NCBI RefSeq assembly: GCF_024679095.1
Contig: NC_066529.1
Span: 4,519,866-4,583,865 of the forward strand
Source of the DNA: Eriocheir sinensis
Lineage: Eukaryota > Arthropoda > Malacostraca > Decapoda > Varunidae
Direction: 5' to 3'
Length of the DNA stretch: 64,000 bases
The position numbers and the translations under genes are program-made. Below, in pieces: positions 49,851-60,503 of the stretch; within the stretch, counting starts at the first letter, position 1; every line of letters starts with the position of its first letter. The notes below the pieces were generated by a model. That model was not told where the DNA came from. It saw only the letters and a program-made list of their open reading frames with translations, and did not search any database.

Positions 49851-50850
49851 GGATACAGAGAGTTGTAGCCAGAGGGAATAGAGTTGTGTAGATTGAATAG
49901 GAGTTGACAGAGTACGCAGGGAAGGAGAGCTTAGATTTAGAGAAGTTGGAGTGGGGTTAGACATGAGAAAGGGAAGTGGACGAAAGAGCGAGAATGGAGT
50001 TACTGAAAGGGAAATGCAATGATATGGAGTAGATCAGAGTGGAAAGATATGGAGGGATGAAGAGGTCGATAGCGTTGGACAGAGAACAGAATGAAGGAGA
50101 GACATAGAAGGGTATACGAATGCGGTTAGACGTGACAGAAGTGGACTAACAGGTGACGATGGAGTTATTAAAATAGCTCATAGAAAAAATATGAAAAGGG
50201 ATGAAGTGATTTGGAATAGACATGAGTGGACAAAGAACGGTTGGACAAAGGGTATTATTTGAGAAGAATGATAACTTGAAATGCGATGAGACAAGGGACA
50301 GAGAGACGAACTAAAGACTGAATATGGTTTTAAAAGAAGCGAAAGAAAGGGCGGGATGGAGTGGTTTGAAGTGGAGATGAGTGGACAGATAATAAGGGTT
50401 TAGCTGAGGAGAATAGGAGATAAAAGATAAGTGAGCCAAAGAGTTAAGAGCTATTGAAAGAAGTTAAAGAAAGGAATGGAGTGAGATGAAATAGCGTGGA
50501 GTGGAAATAAGTGGACAGGGAAGAGTTAAAGATGATCAGCTGAGGAGGATATGGATTTAGAATGGGATGAGAGGTGAAAGCGAATTGATTTAGCAAACGT
50601 GAAGCCTTTTAAAGTTAAATAAGGGAATGGAGTGCTGTGAAATGGAGATGTACAGATGAACAGATACGAGACAGAGTGGCTTCGTTGAGAATATAAAAGA
50701 TCTGAGTGGTACTAAATAGAAAAGAGGGCTGAAGTTGAAAGTAAAAAATGGTGTGCTAAAGTAGATGAAGAAGGGGATTGAGTGGTATGAAGTAGAGTTG
50801 ACAGAGGAAGGAGATCAGACGTTTAGTTGAAGAATGGAGGTTGAATACGA
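49850..50850. repeat. Diverged purine-rich array, 120-160 bp spacing
   Basis: GARATGAGTGGACA-type cores recur near 50,227, 50,384, 50,506 and 50,655, with AAGGAATGGAGTG-type blocks between them. It looks like an older continuation of the 104-bp array to its left. Boundaries are soft. Confidence 0.6.
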
Positions 50851-50924
50851 TTATACATGTAACAGAGTAGAATTAAAGAGCATAAGTGAAGTTTAATGGG
50901 AAGAATATGAGGAAGAATGTAGGG

Positions 50925-50926
<2 letters not shown>

Positions 50927-51002
<76 letters not shown>
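50927..51002. repeat. (GA)38 microsatellite
   Basis: A perfect GA array, after which composition becomes AT-rich. Confidence 0.98.
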
Positions 51003-51006
<4 letters not shown>

Positions 51007-51129
51007 TATTGGCGAGGGGAGGTAATGAGAAACCACAATATTCGTTGCAAAATTAAAACAACGCAAACATTTCCGTGAACAAATAAGAAAAATATTGGGC
51101 AAGCAAGAAAGAAGTCTGCATTTTAGCTG

Positions 51130-51500
51130 TTTTTCTCTTTTATTTATTTGTTCTCTGGTAACATTATTTTATTGGTTATTTGTATATTTATCTTTTCAAT
51201 ATTTAAATTAATGTATGATTTTTTTTCTTTTCCTTGTGTAATTTGCCATATTTTGTGTTTCGAGGTTACACGGTTGTTGTTGCTTAAATTTATACTTGTT
51301 TTATTAAATTTTGTACATTCATTTGCTTTATAATTATTTCTCTCATCTATTCATTCATTCTTTAAATCAACAATGTCTTATTTTTTTTATGTTTTTATAT
51401 ATTTTCTTTTATTTCATCACCTTTTTTGTATATATAACAATTAAAAATCATTCCTTTATAAATCTGTATCTAATTAAAGTTATATTATTCATTTATTTGT
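51130..51500. other. AT-rich unique DNA
   Basis: T-rich sequence without array or exon. It leads into the tandem array at 51,500. Confidence 0.5.
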
Positions 51501-51885
51501 TTTGCTTGTTTTCGTTTTGTTTTTTTATATATTTTCCTTTCACTTTTTTTGCATTGTATGACTCAAAATTTTAGTTCATTCATTTTGATATCGATTTCTC
51601 CATTATTTCGTTATTTTACCTATTTTTGTTTTGTTCTTATATATTTTTCATCCACTTTTTTTGCATTGTACGACTCAAAATTATAGTTCATTCATTTTGA
51701 TATCGATTTCTCCATTATTTCGTTATTTTACTTGTTTTTGTTTTGTTCTTATACATTTATTTATATTACTTGTTTTTGTTCTGTTTTTATATATTTTCCA
51801 TTCAGTTTTCTTGCATTGTACGACTCAGAGTTATAGTTCATTCATTTCGGTATCGATTTCTCCATTATTTCGTTATTTTACTTTA
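51500..51885. repeat. 112/150-bp tandem array, 3 copies
   Basis: GCATTGTATGACTCA or variants at 51,551, 51,663 and 51,813. Each is followed by TTCATTCATTTTGATATCGA and CTCCATTATTTCGTTATTTT. The last interval is longer because of an extra 38 bp of TTTATATTACTTG-type sequence. Confidence 0.93.
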
Positions 51886-52604
51886 TCGGTCCATAAAGTG
51901 AAGCGCAACGGTCAGCGGAGGCTCAGTAGGATCGCCCGAATGTGTTATCGCGGCATTAAATCTGCTGGCCGGAATAACTTAATCTTCCTCGTGTTATTGT
52001 GCCTCCAAGTCTTGTTTTATTGTTCCCATCCGGACGTTTCCGCTACAGAATGGCGCGGATTAAAAAGATAAAGCGTACATATTATTGCTGTGTTTTCGGC
52101 TCGACGTTCCCCCCAAAAAGCGATGTATAGGATGGCACGCGCCCATTCCTACTGTACTTTTTCACAGGTTTGCTTTGATACAATTCAGAATGGCTGGGAT
52201 TGAAACGGAATGTGAAAAGGATGAAACATGTGGTACGATTTTTCTAGGCTTGTCGCTCTTAAATTAATCCCTTTGAGCATTTATATTCTCCCCACACGAA
52301 TGTTCAGCTCAATGGCACAGATTAAGATGAGAAATGAAAAAAATCGTGTTGTTCTGTTATCATTTCGGCGCTCTCTTTGTGTTATAGATATTCCATACTT
52401 CTTTTTTTATCACATATTTACGTAAGTGGATCCTCATTATCTCTCAGAATACTCCCATTGCTTATGACTATGTAGAATGACAAGTGTTAGAGGTTAGACG
52501 AAAAATAACACATTGCAGATTTCTGAGTTCCCGTCCTCTGTAGATTTTTAGGTATACACAAATGATTCTCCATATTCTATTGTTTTAGTAATATAGGGCC
52601 GTAT

Positions 52605-52810
52605 TACTTCACATCTCGTCGCCCAAGTTCACTATTTGACAAGGTTTTCGTAGGATTTTTGGGCATTTCCAGGAGTAGTTTTATGACCCTGGTGGGAGTT
52701 TGACCCTTCCTCTGCACCAAGAACCTAAAGAAACACTCATCAGAACCCGATTGATCCCCTCTTTGACATTTAGAAATAGTTGATGTGAGAATCGAAAGTG
52801 TTTTATCATA
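52605..52810 (+). repeat. Dispersed repeat family A, copy 2
   Basis: Aligns with 43,567-43,785 in the same orientation, with the shared core CCTGGTGGGAGTTTG at 52,688. It interrupts the left, diverged part of the satellite-like array. Confidence 0.85.
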
Positions 52811-53855
52811 CCGACCACTGTCCGATACTATTCTGAACGGCAAAGACTTCGAAAAGAATATACGATGTGTGTTGCGATATATTTAAGTTTGTTACTCTTA
52901 AATATTATTCCTTATGCGCGTCCTTTACCCTCCTGATTAAAATAATTTCTAGTTTTTTTTTTTTACCATAAGAAACACTAGGAGCAAAGTCTTTCATAAT
53001 GGTATTTCGACTTCAGTTCTTTCTTGTAATTTCTAGTTATTTTTTTTCACCATAACAAACACTCGGAATTGTCGATCATTATGGTGTACGTTCTTTCATG
53101 TATAAATTGTGTGTTTTCTTACCATAAGACGAAAAGAATAATAAAGTCTTTCATCGTGGTATCCCGACCTCTATTCCTTCACATTATCCTCTTTAACGTA
53201 ACTATTAATAAGGTCACTGTTCAAACTAATGATGCCAAGGATTAAGAAAATAGATAAACAAAAGAATGAAGTAAATGTTACGATGTTTATCCTCTTGGTC
53301 TGATGCTCTTACATTCCCTTTTGGACACCTGTTATCCTGTTGTTCCCCGTATGTACACGTGACTAAACACCGCCACGGATTAAGAAGAAAACAAACGCCC
53401 ATTGCTGTGTTTTCCCGACCCACACTCCGGAAAATTTATAAGGGATGTACATGTAAATATTTCTAGCTTTAGCGTGACGTAGACTCGTAGAGGATACGTT
53501 CCGTTGCGATTCAGGTCAAGGATTTAAAAACACTGAAAAAGGGGTAAAAAAATGTTTCCACGTTTTTTTGCTTTTTTTTTTAGGTTGGTTGCTCATAAAA
53601 TCGTTTGCGTGCGTCATTTTTTATAGGCGAGTAATTATAATCCCATATTATACGGAATCAAATGTATTATGTAAGTTATGTATTAATCTTTTTAGGCTTA
53701 TTGAACTAAAACTCACTTCCCTATTTTATATTTAGTGATTGCGATCGTGTGTTGCGTTATCATACAGATTAGTCGAATAGATTGATACCAAATTAAATGT
53801 TACCATGTTTTATTAGACTCGCGGTTCTTAATAGTTTTTACTGGATGTTATAATG

Positions 53856-53857
<2 letters not shown>

Positions 53858-53902
<45 letters not shown>
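53858..53902. repeat. (CT)n microsatellite
   Basis: A perfect CT array inside the diverged part of the satellite-like array. Confidence 0.96.
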
Positions 53903-53904
<2 letters not shown>

Positions 53905-56253
53905 AATAATCGTTTCTGCGAATTTCCTTATTTTTATCGTAAATAGTTGCGTTCGTAGGCTCCGATATGATACAGAATATATATCGAACTAAATATGTAT
54001 GCAAAGATGGGCTGGTGTAGGCCTCGTACTTGCATGTTTTTTCGTTTGTAAACATATCAACAAGGCCGTAACTTAAATTAATATTGTTGGTTGGTACGTA
54101 TCGCTGCCTCTTATGAGTGTTCCTCTTAAAATCATTCCTATGTGTATTTTTTTTTTTTGGTGCATGTGTTACTCATATAAACAAAACACGAACTAAACGT
54201 AAATGAAAGCAGTAGATTGGTATGTGTCTGTATCTTATGTTCGTTTCTCTTCAAACCATCCCCATTTTTTATATATTTTTTTATTTATTTTGTGTATGTG
54301 TTTGGTTCGCATACACAACAACGCGGACTGAAAGTGAAGGAAAACTGTACGTTGCTATGTATCTATGTGCCTTATACTCGGTCCACTTAAAGCGTCCCCG
54401 TATATATATATTTTTTTCTTTATATTCTGTGCATGTGTCTGGTTCGCATGCACAACTACATAGACTAAACGTAAATAAAGTCTGTAGGTTGGTATGTATC
54501 TGTTTATTATGTTCGTTCCTCTTCAAATCATCCCCGTGTTTTTTTATATATATTTTGTGGATTATGTTACTGTACTTTTTTCAAGGCACGCTGCTCCTAT
54601 TAAAGTCGCGTCTGTATTAATAGTTTCCCCACCCGTTGGTATACGAATCTATGCTTCTTTCTCGCGTTCAATTAAAATCATCCCCATATGTATCTTCCTT
54701 ATTTTTAGTGAATGAAACTACCGTGGACTTAACCTGAATAAGTCTCATACGTTACAATACTTTTTTTTTCAATATAAATAGATTCCCCACCTGTATGTGT
54801 GTTTCTTATTCGAGTTCAATTGAAATCATCCCAATATGTTTTTTTTTTGTATGTATGTGAATGAAAACAACGTGGACTTAACCTAAATAAAGTCTAATTG
54901 TTACTGTATTTTTATTTCTAGGCACAAGGCTCATAGTTGCGTCTGTATAAATAGATTCAACACTTGTATTTTTTTTTATCCGCGTTCATTTAAAATCGTC
55001 CCCATATTTACGTAAACGCCGACTAAGCCTGAATGAAGTCTAAATGTTACGATCCTTTTTTTTTTTTTTAGGCGCGGGGCTCCTTAAAATCCGGTCTGTA
55101 TAAATTGATTCCCCACCTATATCTCTGTTTCTTATCCGCGTTAATTTAAAATCGTCCCCATATGTTAACGCGAAGCCTGAATAAAGTATAAATGTTACTG
55201 TACTTTTTATTTCAAGGCACGGTGCTCTTTAAAATCGGGTCTTTAAATGGATTCTCCACCTATATCTCTGTTTCTTATCCGCGTCTGTTTAAATTGATTC
55301 CCCACCTATATCTCTGTTTCTTATCCGCGTTAATTTAAAATCGTCCCCATATGTTAACGCGGTGAATAAAGTATAAATGTTACTGTACTTTTATTTCTAG
55401 GCACGGCGCTCTTGAAAATCGGGTCTGTTTAAAATGATTCCCCACCTATATCTCTGTTTCTTATCCGCGTTAATTTAAAATCGTTCCCATATGTTAACGC
55501 GGAGTAAGCCTGAATAAAGTATAAATGTTACTGTACTTTAATTCTAGGCACGGCGCTCTTGAAAATCGGGTCTGTTTAAAATGATTCCCCACCTATATCT
55601 CAGTTTCTTATCCGCGTTAATTTAAAATCGTTCCCATATGTTAACGCGAAGCCTGAATAAAGTATAAATGTTACTATACTTTTTATTTCAAGGCACGGTG
55701 CTCTTTAAAATCGGGTCTTTAAATGGATTCCCCACCTATATCTGTGTTTATTATCCGCGTTAATTTAAAATCGTCCCCATATGTAAACGCGAAGCCTGAA
55801 TAAAGTCCAAATGTTACTACCCTTTTTCTTTTGGCGCTGGGCTCTTTAAAATCGCTTCTGTATAAATGGATTCTCCACCTGGATCTGTCTTTCTTATTGA
55901 CGTTAATTCAAAATCATCCCCATATGTAAGCGCGGACTAAACCTGTATAAAGTCCAAATGTTACTGTACTTTTTCCCCATGGCTCGGCGCTCTTAAAGTC
56001 ACAGTTCTGCATGTATAGATTTCACGCCCGTTTGCCACTGAAGCCGAGGGGGACTCATACATAAATACATACACATTTTTCCCTCTTGTTTTAATGGCAG
56101 ATTACCTCGTTGATGCGAATTAATCACGGCTAATTTGTCAGATTTCGTTATAGATTAATTCCGATGAGAAAATATTTGTCACTTTATTGAATTTTCATTG
56201 TCCGAAATACCGAAAACCGACGGCATTACAATCGATTGGAGGCCGTTCGTTCG

Positions 56254-56254
<1 letters not shown>

Positions 56255-56298
<44 letters not shown>

Positions 56299-56474
56299 GC
56301 TGCGTTCGTGTTTGCTGATGGGTGACTGTGTGTTTGTGGGTGTGTTTGTGTCCCCTTTTTGGTTTGGTGTTTGTTGGGCGTTGTTTGTGTGATCTTGTTT
56401 GTGCTTGGGGTTTGATGTGTGGATGTTCATTTGTGTTTGTGTGAGGGGAAGAATGTTTTTATGTTTTGTGTGTT

Positions 56475-56521
<47 letters not shown>
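56255..56521. repeat. Two (GT)n arrays joined by GTTT-rich DNA
   Basis: GT arrays at 56,255-56,295 and 56,480-56,521, with G/T-only sequence (TGTTTGTG-type) between them, as if one long array had partly decayed. Confidence 0.95.
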
Positions 56522-56526
<5 letters not shown>

Positions 56527-56934
56527 GTCACTTTAGGGCAATAGTGAAAGAGCAAACAAGCAGAAGAAGAGCATGAACAACCCTCTCTTTCTTGTATACA
56601 GTTCGGAATAAAACAAAACAAAATAAAGCAGGAAACCGTAAAATTTATAATAGTTAGTTTTAAGCTTAGTGAAAGAAAACCAAGAACAGGATATAGTAAA
56701 AATATATATGGAAAACGAGAAGTACTTATTACCATAGAGAAAAAAATGGAAACGTGTCGAATACAAAACAATACAGGAAACCGTAAAAAATTTAATTGTT
56801 GGTCATAACCTTAGTGAAAGAAAAGGAATAAAAGGATAGAGTGAAAGTATATATAGAGAAAGCGGGAAGCAATTATTATCGTATACGAGAAATGGAAACA
56901 CGTCAAAAATGTTTAGATAACCGACGGAAGAAGT

Positions 56935-57065
56935 ATTTTTTTATTGTAGAGGAAGCAAAAAAATAATGAAAAAAAGCCCGCTACTCACTGCTCGTACAAA
57001 TAGTCAAGAGGAGTGGCCGAAAGATAGGTCAATTTCGGGTGGAGAGGTGTCCTGATACCTGATCC
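56935..57065 (+). repeat. Dispersed repeat family B, copy 2
   Basis: GCCCGCTACTCACTGCTC and GGCCGAAAGATAGGTCAATT, followed by GGGTGGAGAGGTGTCCTGAT. It matches the copy at 22,018-22,150. It lies about 200 bp left of the tRNA-like SINE element, but the other copy has no such neighbour, so the two are probably separate. Confidence 0.82.
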
Positions 57066-57244
57066 TGATAGTTGTCTGAAATAAAAATAAGAAATTAATT
57101 TGATAATCGACTGAACAAAGTTGGCTGAAAAAAAAAGTAATTTGATAATCGACTGATGAAATATTTAGTAGGCTGAAACATGAATAAAACAACACATCAA
57201 GCTTTGTCCTTTCACTTCTAATAGGATATAGAAAGTGGAGCAGA

Positions 57245-57450
57245 GGCCGCGGTAACAGACTGGCTTAGAGCACGGTAAGAGCATCAGGCCTTGCAGGTAA
57301 AGAGCCGGGGCGATACGATTGAAGCCCAAGTGCATTTGCGTGACACAGGGAAGAGAATCCGATCCGGTCTGTAAACCCCGAGTCACAACACCTTGCCAAA
57401 ATGAACGTGTATAGTATAAGCTTCCAAAACAAAGAAGAAGCACATCCACA
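57245..57450 (+). mobile_element. tRNA-derived SINE-like element
   Basis: TGGCTTAGAGC at 57,261-57,271 fits a polymerase III A box (TRGCNNAGYGG type). GATACGATTGA at 57,312-57,322 fits a degenerate B box (7 of 11 to GGTTCGATTCC). The boxes are about 50 bp apart, as in tRNA-type promoters. The head (GCCGCGGTAACAGACTGGC) resembles tRNA-derived SINE heads. There is no cloverleaf good enough for a functional tRNA and no clear CCA end. The 3' boundary is uncertain. Confidence 0.6.
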
Positions 57451-57466
57451 ATCGGGTTTGCCTAGG

Positions 57467-57552
57467 TGTAGTATTTATCAGGTTACATTAGATTATCTTT
57501 TTATAGTTTGCAAAAGTCAGTAAATAAAGACAAATTGATTAATGGCCTCAGA

Positions 57553-57619
<67 letters not shown>

Positions 57620-57714
57620 TTTCTTCGGTTATAATATTTTTCAGGTTGTTAAGTTAGAACTGTTTAGAGTTGAGAAGGGCCAAGGAGTGAAGACAAACAG
57701 ATAAACGCCCTAAG

Positions 57715-57777
<63 letters not shown>
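57467..57777. repeat. About 165-bp duplication carrying an (AC)n array in each copy
   Basis: Copy 1 (57,467-57,612) and copy 2 (about 57,631-57,777) share in order: a TATTTATCAGGTT-like block, TAGATTATC/TAGAACTGT, GAAGACAAA/AAAGACAAA, GGCCTCAGAAGC/CGCCCTAAGAAAC, and then an AC array of 59 and 61 bp. The flanks have diverged more than the arrays. Confidence 0.8.
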
Positions 57778-57781
<4 letters not shown>

Positions 57782-57906
57782 CGCGAGGGCCGGGGGGTAT
57801 TGATCGCCATCGGTTTGTTGGCCGGAAACTCTAATATGAGACAGGAAATGCAGGGAACAGGCAAGAGCAGCGGATTCAGGGAGCGACCGAGATTGCAGTT
57901 CTAATC

Positions 57907-58047
<141 letters not shown>

Positions 58048-58127
58048 CAAGAGGCACACTTCACCTACTCATCTATCCCTTTCCCGGTAGCCAATTCTTT
58101 TTTTTTCTACTTTCCTCTCTTTAATCT

Positions 58128-58128
<1 letters not shown>

Positions 58129-58185
<57 letters not shown>
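58129..58185. repeat. (AC)n microsatellite
   Basis: A perfect AC array, then pyrimidine-rich DNA to about 58,920 with no exon. Confidence 0.97.
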
Positions 58186-58188
<3 letters not shown>

Positions 58189-58948
58189 TCAATCAGACTC
58201 TCTACATAATAAAGAGTTCATATTCATCATTCTCTTCCTTTCCCTAATTTAAAAATCTTCCCTTAATTTAACTTTTTTTCCCAGGTGACCTTTTCTTTTC
58301 TTCTTTTTTTTCTTTCTGTTTCAGGTTTTCTCGTTTTTTCTCTTTCTTTTCTTTTCGTTTTATTTTTCTTCTTTTTCTTTCCTTCTTTGACATTTCTTTT
58401 TCGCGGTTATTTTTAGCATTTTATTTGTCTTATCTTTTATTTTTACTTCACCATTTTTTTCTGTTTGTCTCCTCACAGTTTTCTTTTGTATCTTTTCTTT
58501 CCTTTCATTTTTTATCCTCTTTTACTTTCCATCACACGGCTCTTCAACATATTTGCTTTTTCTGTCGTGATCTTATACTCATTTTTCATCCTTTTCACTC
58601 CTATATTGCGTTTCCTTCCTTCACCATTTCTTTTCATTATCTTTTTCTTCCCGTTCTCTTCTTATAAGTAGCGTATCAGCTGCTCTCTTCCTCTCATCCC
58701 CTTTTTCTTCTCTAGCTTTCTTTCGTTATTTTATTTTTCTTTCCTTTTCCTTTCCCCTTCTTTTACGGTCTGCCTTTCCATTCCCTCCTTTCACTCTTTA
58801 TTTTCCTTATTAATTCCTTCTCAATGTCCTCTCATAAAAAAACGTAGCACCCTTTCATTTCCTTTCATCCCTTTTTTCTTCTCTACCTTCTTTCCCTCCT
58901 ATTATTTTCCTTTTTTTCCATATTTTCTTACATACAAGCACACGGGAA

Positions 58949-58950
<2 letters not shown>

Positions 58951-59030
<80 letters not shown>
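58951..59030. repeat. (AC)40 microsatellite
   Basis: A perfect AC array of 80 bp next to the unique island at 59,035-59,280. Confidence 0.98.
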
Positions 59031-59032
<2 letters not shown>

Positions 59033-59034
59033 CT

Positions 59035-59280
59035 CGCCCCCTTTCAGAAGAGGGCCGGAAAATTACCATATTGGCGTCATCGTTGCCGAAATTAGTTCCA
59101 TAATATGTCCACAGATGGCGCCACCCGGCCGGCCCCTTCACCCCCGCTCTCCCTCCCGCGCACGAATATTTTTAGAACGCCGACATTCACATTTAATGGA
59201 TTGGATTTTGCCGACACTCGAGAGGGATTGACGGTGGAAGCCTCGGAACATTTGACGTCTCTGTGTTTGGAAGTAATACC
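59035..59280. other. Unique CpG-containing island 1 kb before the second exon
   Basis: A balanced, non-repetitive sequence bounded by an AC array and a GA array. It contains the CTCF-like core and CCGGCCGGCCCC. A 60-codon + strand frame (59,105-59,287) crosses it, without recognisable domain or splice borders. Confidence 0.35.
59108..59122 (+). promoter_or_regulatory. CTCF-like core AGATGGCGCC (candidate)
   Basis: The core at 59,113-59,122 fits AGRKGGCRSY exactly and is identical to the site at 33,791. The preceding CCAC resembles, with a shift, the left half of the consensus. The two sites lie near opposite ends of the large intron. Confidence 0.3.
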
Positions 59281-59282
59281 AG

Positions 59283-59390
59283 AGTGAGAGAGAGAGAGAG
59301 AGGGGGGGGGAGAGAGAGAGAGAGAGAGAGGGGTGGGGGGTGGGAGAGAGAGAGGGTGAGGGAGACAGACAGACAGACAGAGAGTGAGAA
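59283..59390. repeat. Interrupted (GA)n, G-run and (GACA)n array
   Basis: GA units broken by runs of up to nine G and by TGGGGGG, ending in GACAGACA units. Confidence 0.93.
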
Positions 59391-59499
59391 CAGACAAGCA
59401 GATATACACAAATCGTTTTCTATGTTTAGTTTTATTTAGGATTCTATATTTTTTGTTGTGAAAGTTTTGCGGATAAAAAAATAAACTCGATATTTCTGT

Positions 59500-60260
59500 C
59501 TTTTTTCCTTACCTTCTTTTCCATTCTCATCTTTTCCTCCGTCTCCTCTTGCCAAGCCTTCTCCTCACGTCCATATATTTTCCTTCCTTGTTTTCCTCCT
59601 CAAACTCTTCCATGCATCTCCAAAATCTCCCTTTCTCCCTTCCCCTCTCCTCTTCCTTCATTCACCCTTCCTTCGCTGCCCTTTTTACAAGCCCCCATCT
59701 CGCTCCTTCCTTCCCTCTCAGTCTTGCTTCTTCTTCCTTCACAGCCTCCTCCCACACCGTCGTAATATCTTCCTCCTCTTATTTTTTCCTCTTTTTATCC
59801 TCCCACACTGCGCCTTATCACTCGTGCTTTTTCGTGGCCCTTACTATTTTTTCCCCTCTTTTTTCCTCCTCCTCTTTCTCCTCCTCCTTCCTCACATCTT
59901 TATCTCTACCCAAAACCACCTCTTCACTCATATCCTCCTTCTCTTCCTCCTCCTTGTCTTGACTCATATTTATCTTCTTGTATTCCTTTACCTTCATTTG
60001 TTCCTTCTCATCCTCCTCATCCTCATCCTCCCTTTTTCTTACTTCTCACTCTTTGTCTGTCCTCCCAACTCCTACTCATCCTCTTCTCGCAATCCTTCAC
60101 CTACACGTAATCCTTCTCGTTCTCCTTCTCCTTTCCTCTTTCTTCATTGCTTGTCACTCTCAGCTTCAACTCCTCATTTCTCTTATTCCTTTCTCTCCAC
60201 ATAACCCTCTCGTCCTCGTCCTCCCTTTCTCATTCTTCCTCACTCACTCTTGTTTCCTTC
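59500..60260. other. Pyrimidine-rich intron end, including the branch/acceptor region
   Basis: About 750 bp of C/T-rich + strand leading directly into the acceptor of the second exon. It acts as an unusually extended polypyrimidine tract. Open frames entering the exon from here are not coding before 60,269. Confidence 0.7.
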
Positions 60261-60268
60261 CTCCCCAG

Positions 60269-60503
60269 ACTCAACAAGGAGGTGCAGGGGGGCGCCTGGT
60301 GTCCTCGCTCCATGGTGGGCGCAGACAAATCGAAACAGTTTCTCGAGATCGACCTGAAGAGGACCCACGTGATCTCGGCCACGGAGAGCCAGGGCCGCTT
60401 CGGGAATGGCATGGGCAAGGAATACGTGGAGAGCTATACCCTGGAGTACTGGCGGCCCGGCATCAACACCTGGTACACCTACAAGCGGTGGGACGGGGAC
60501 AAG
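60269..60503 (+). CDS. Ddr: Exon of a discoidin domain receptor-like protein (discoidin domain middle)
   Basis: A 235-nt exon encoding about 78 residues of the discoidin domain. It contains LNKEVQGGAWCP, FLEIDLKRTHVIS and SQGRFGNGMGKEYVESYTL, ending RWDGDK. The GAWCP Cys pairs with a C-terminal Cys in known DDR domains, and that partner must be on a later exon. The SQGR Arg and the GKEY Glu align with human DDR2 Arg105 and Glu113 (collagen-contact residues, from memory), so collagen binding is plausible. The acceptor is CTTCCTCCCCAG and the donor AAG|GTGAGA. The exon starts in phase 2 (completing Arg with the AG of the exon at 32,109) and ends in phase 0. Codon use is GC-rich, unlike the surrounding intron. 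About 40 residues of the domain, the membrane segment and the kinase are missing and must be downstream. Confidence 0.95.

Larger units (their letters stand above)
51890..56030. repeat. Satellite-like array, ~143-bp unit, diverged to the left
   Basis: From 55,107 rightward, GATTCCCCACCTATATCTCT recurs at 55,250, 55,296, 55,436, 55,583, 55,726 and 55,869. The unit is 140-147 bp, with one 46-bp partial copy. Every unit carries TTAATTTAAAATCGTCCCCA, then CCTGAATAAAGT, then a T-rich run ending in CTAGGCACGGCGCTC or a close variant. Older units are recognisable back to about 51,900 by the same T-run plus AGGC...GCTCTTAAA signature, with spacing up to about 173 bp. A sub-block with ACCATAAGAAACAC-type units lies at 52,940-53,160. 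Not coding. Confidence 0.88.

Noticed and set aside
51890..56030. CRISPR-like array because of regular spacing
   Set aside because: The whole unit is repeated, not short repeats with unique spacers. The setting is a eukaryotic intron. It is a satellite-like array.
57245..57330. Functional tRNA gene
   Set aside because: A- and B-box-like sequences exist, but no complete cloverleaf, no clear anticodon arm and no terminator placement. A SINE head fits better.
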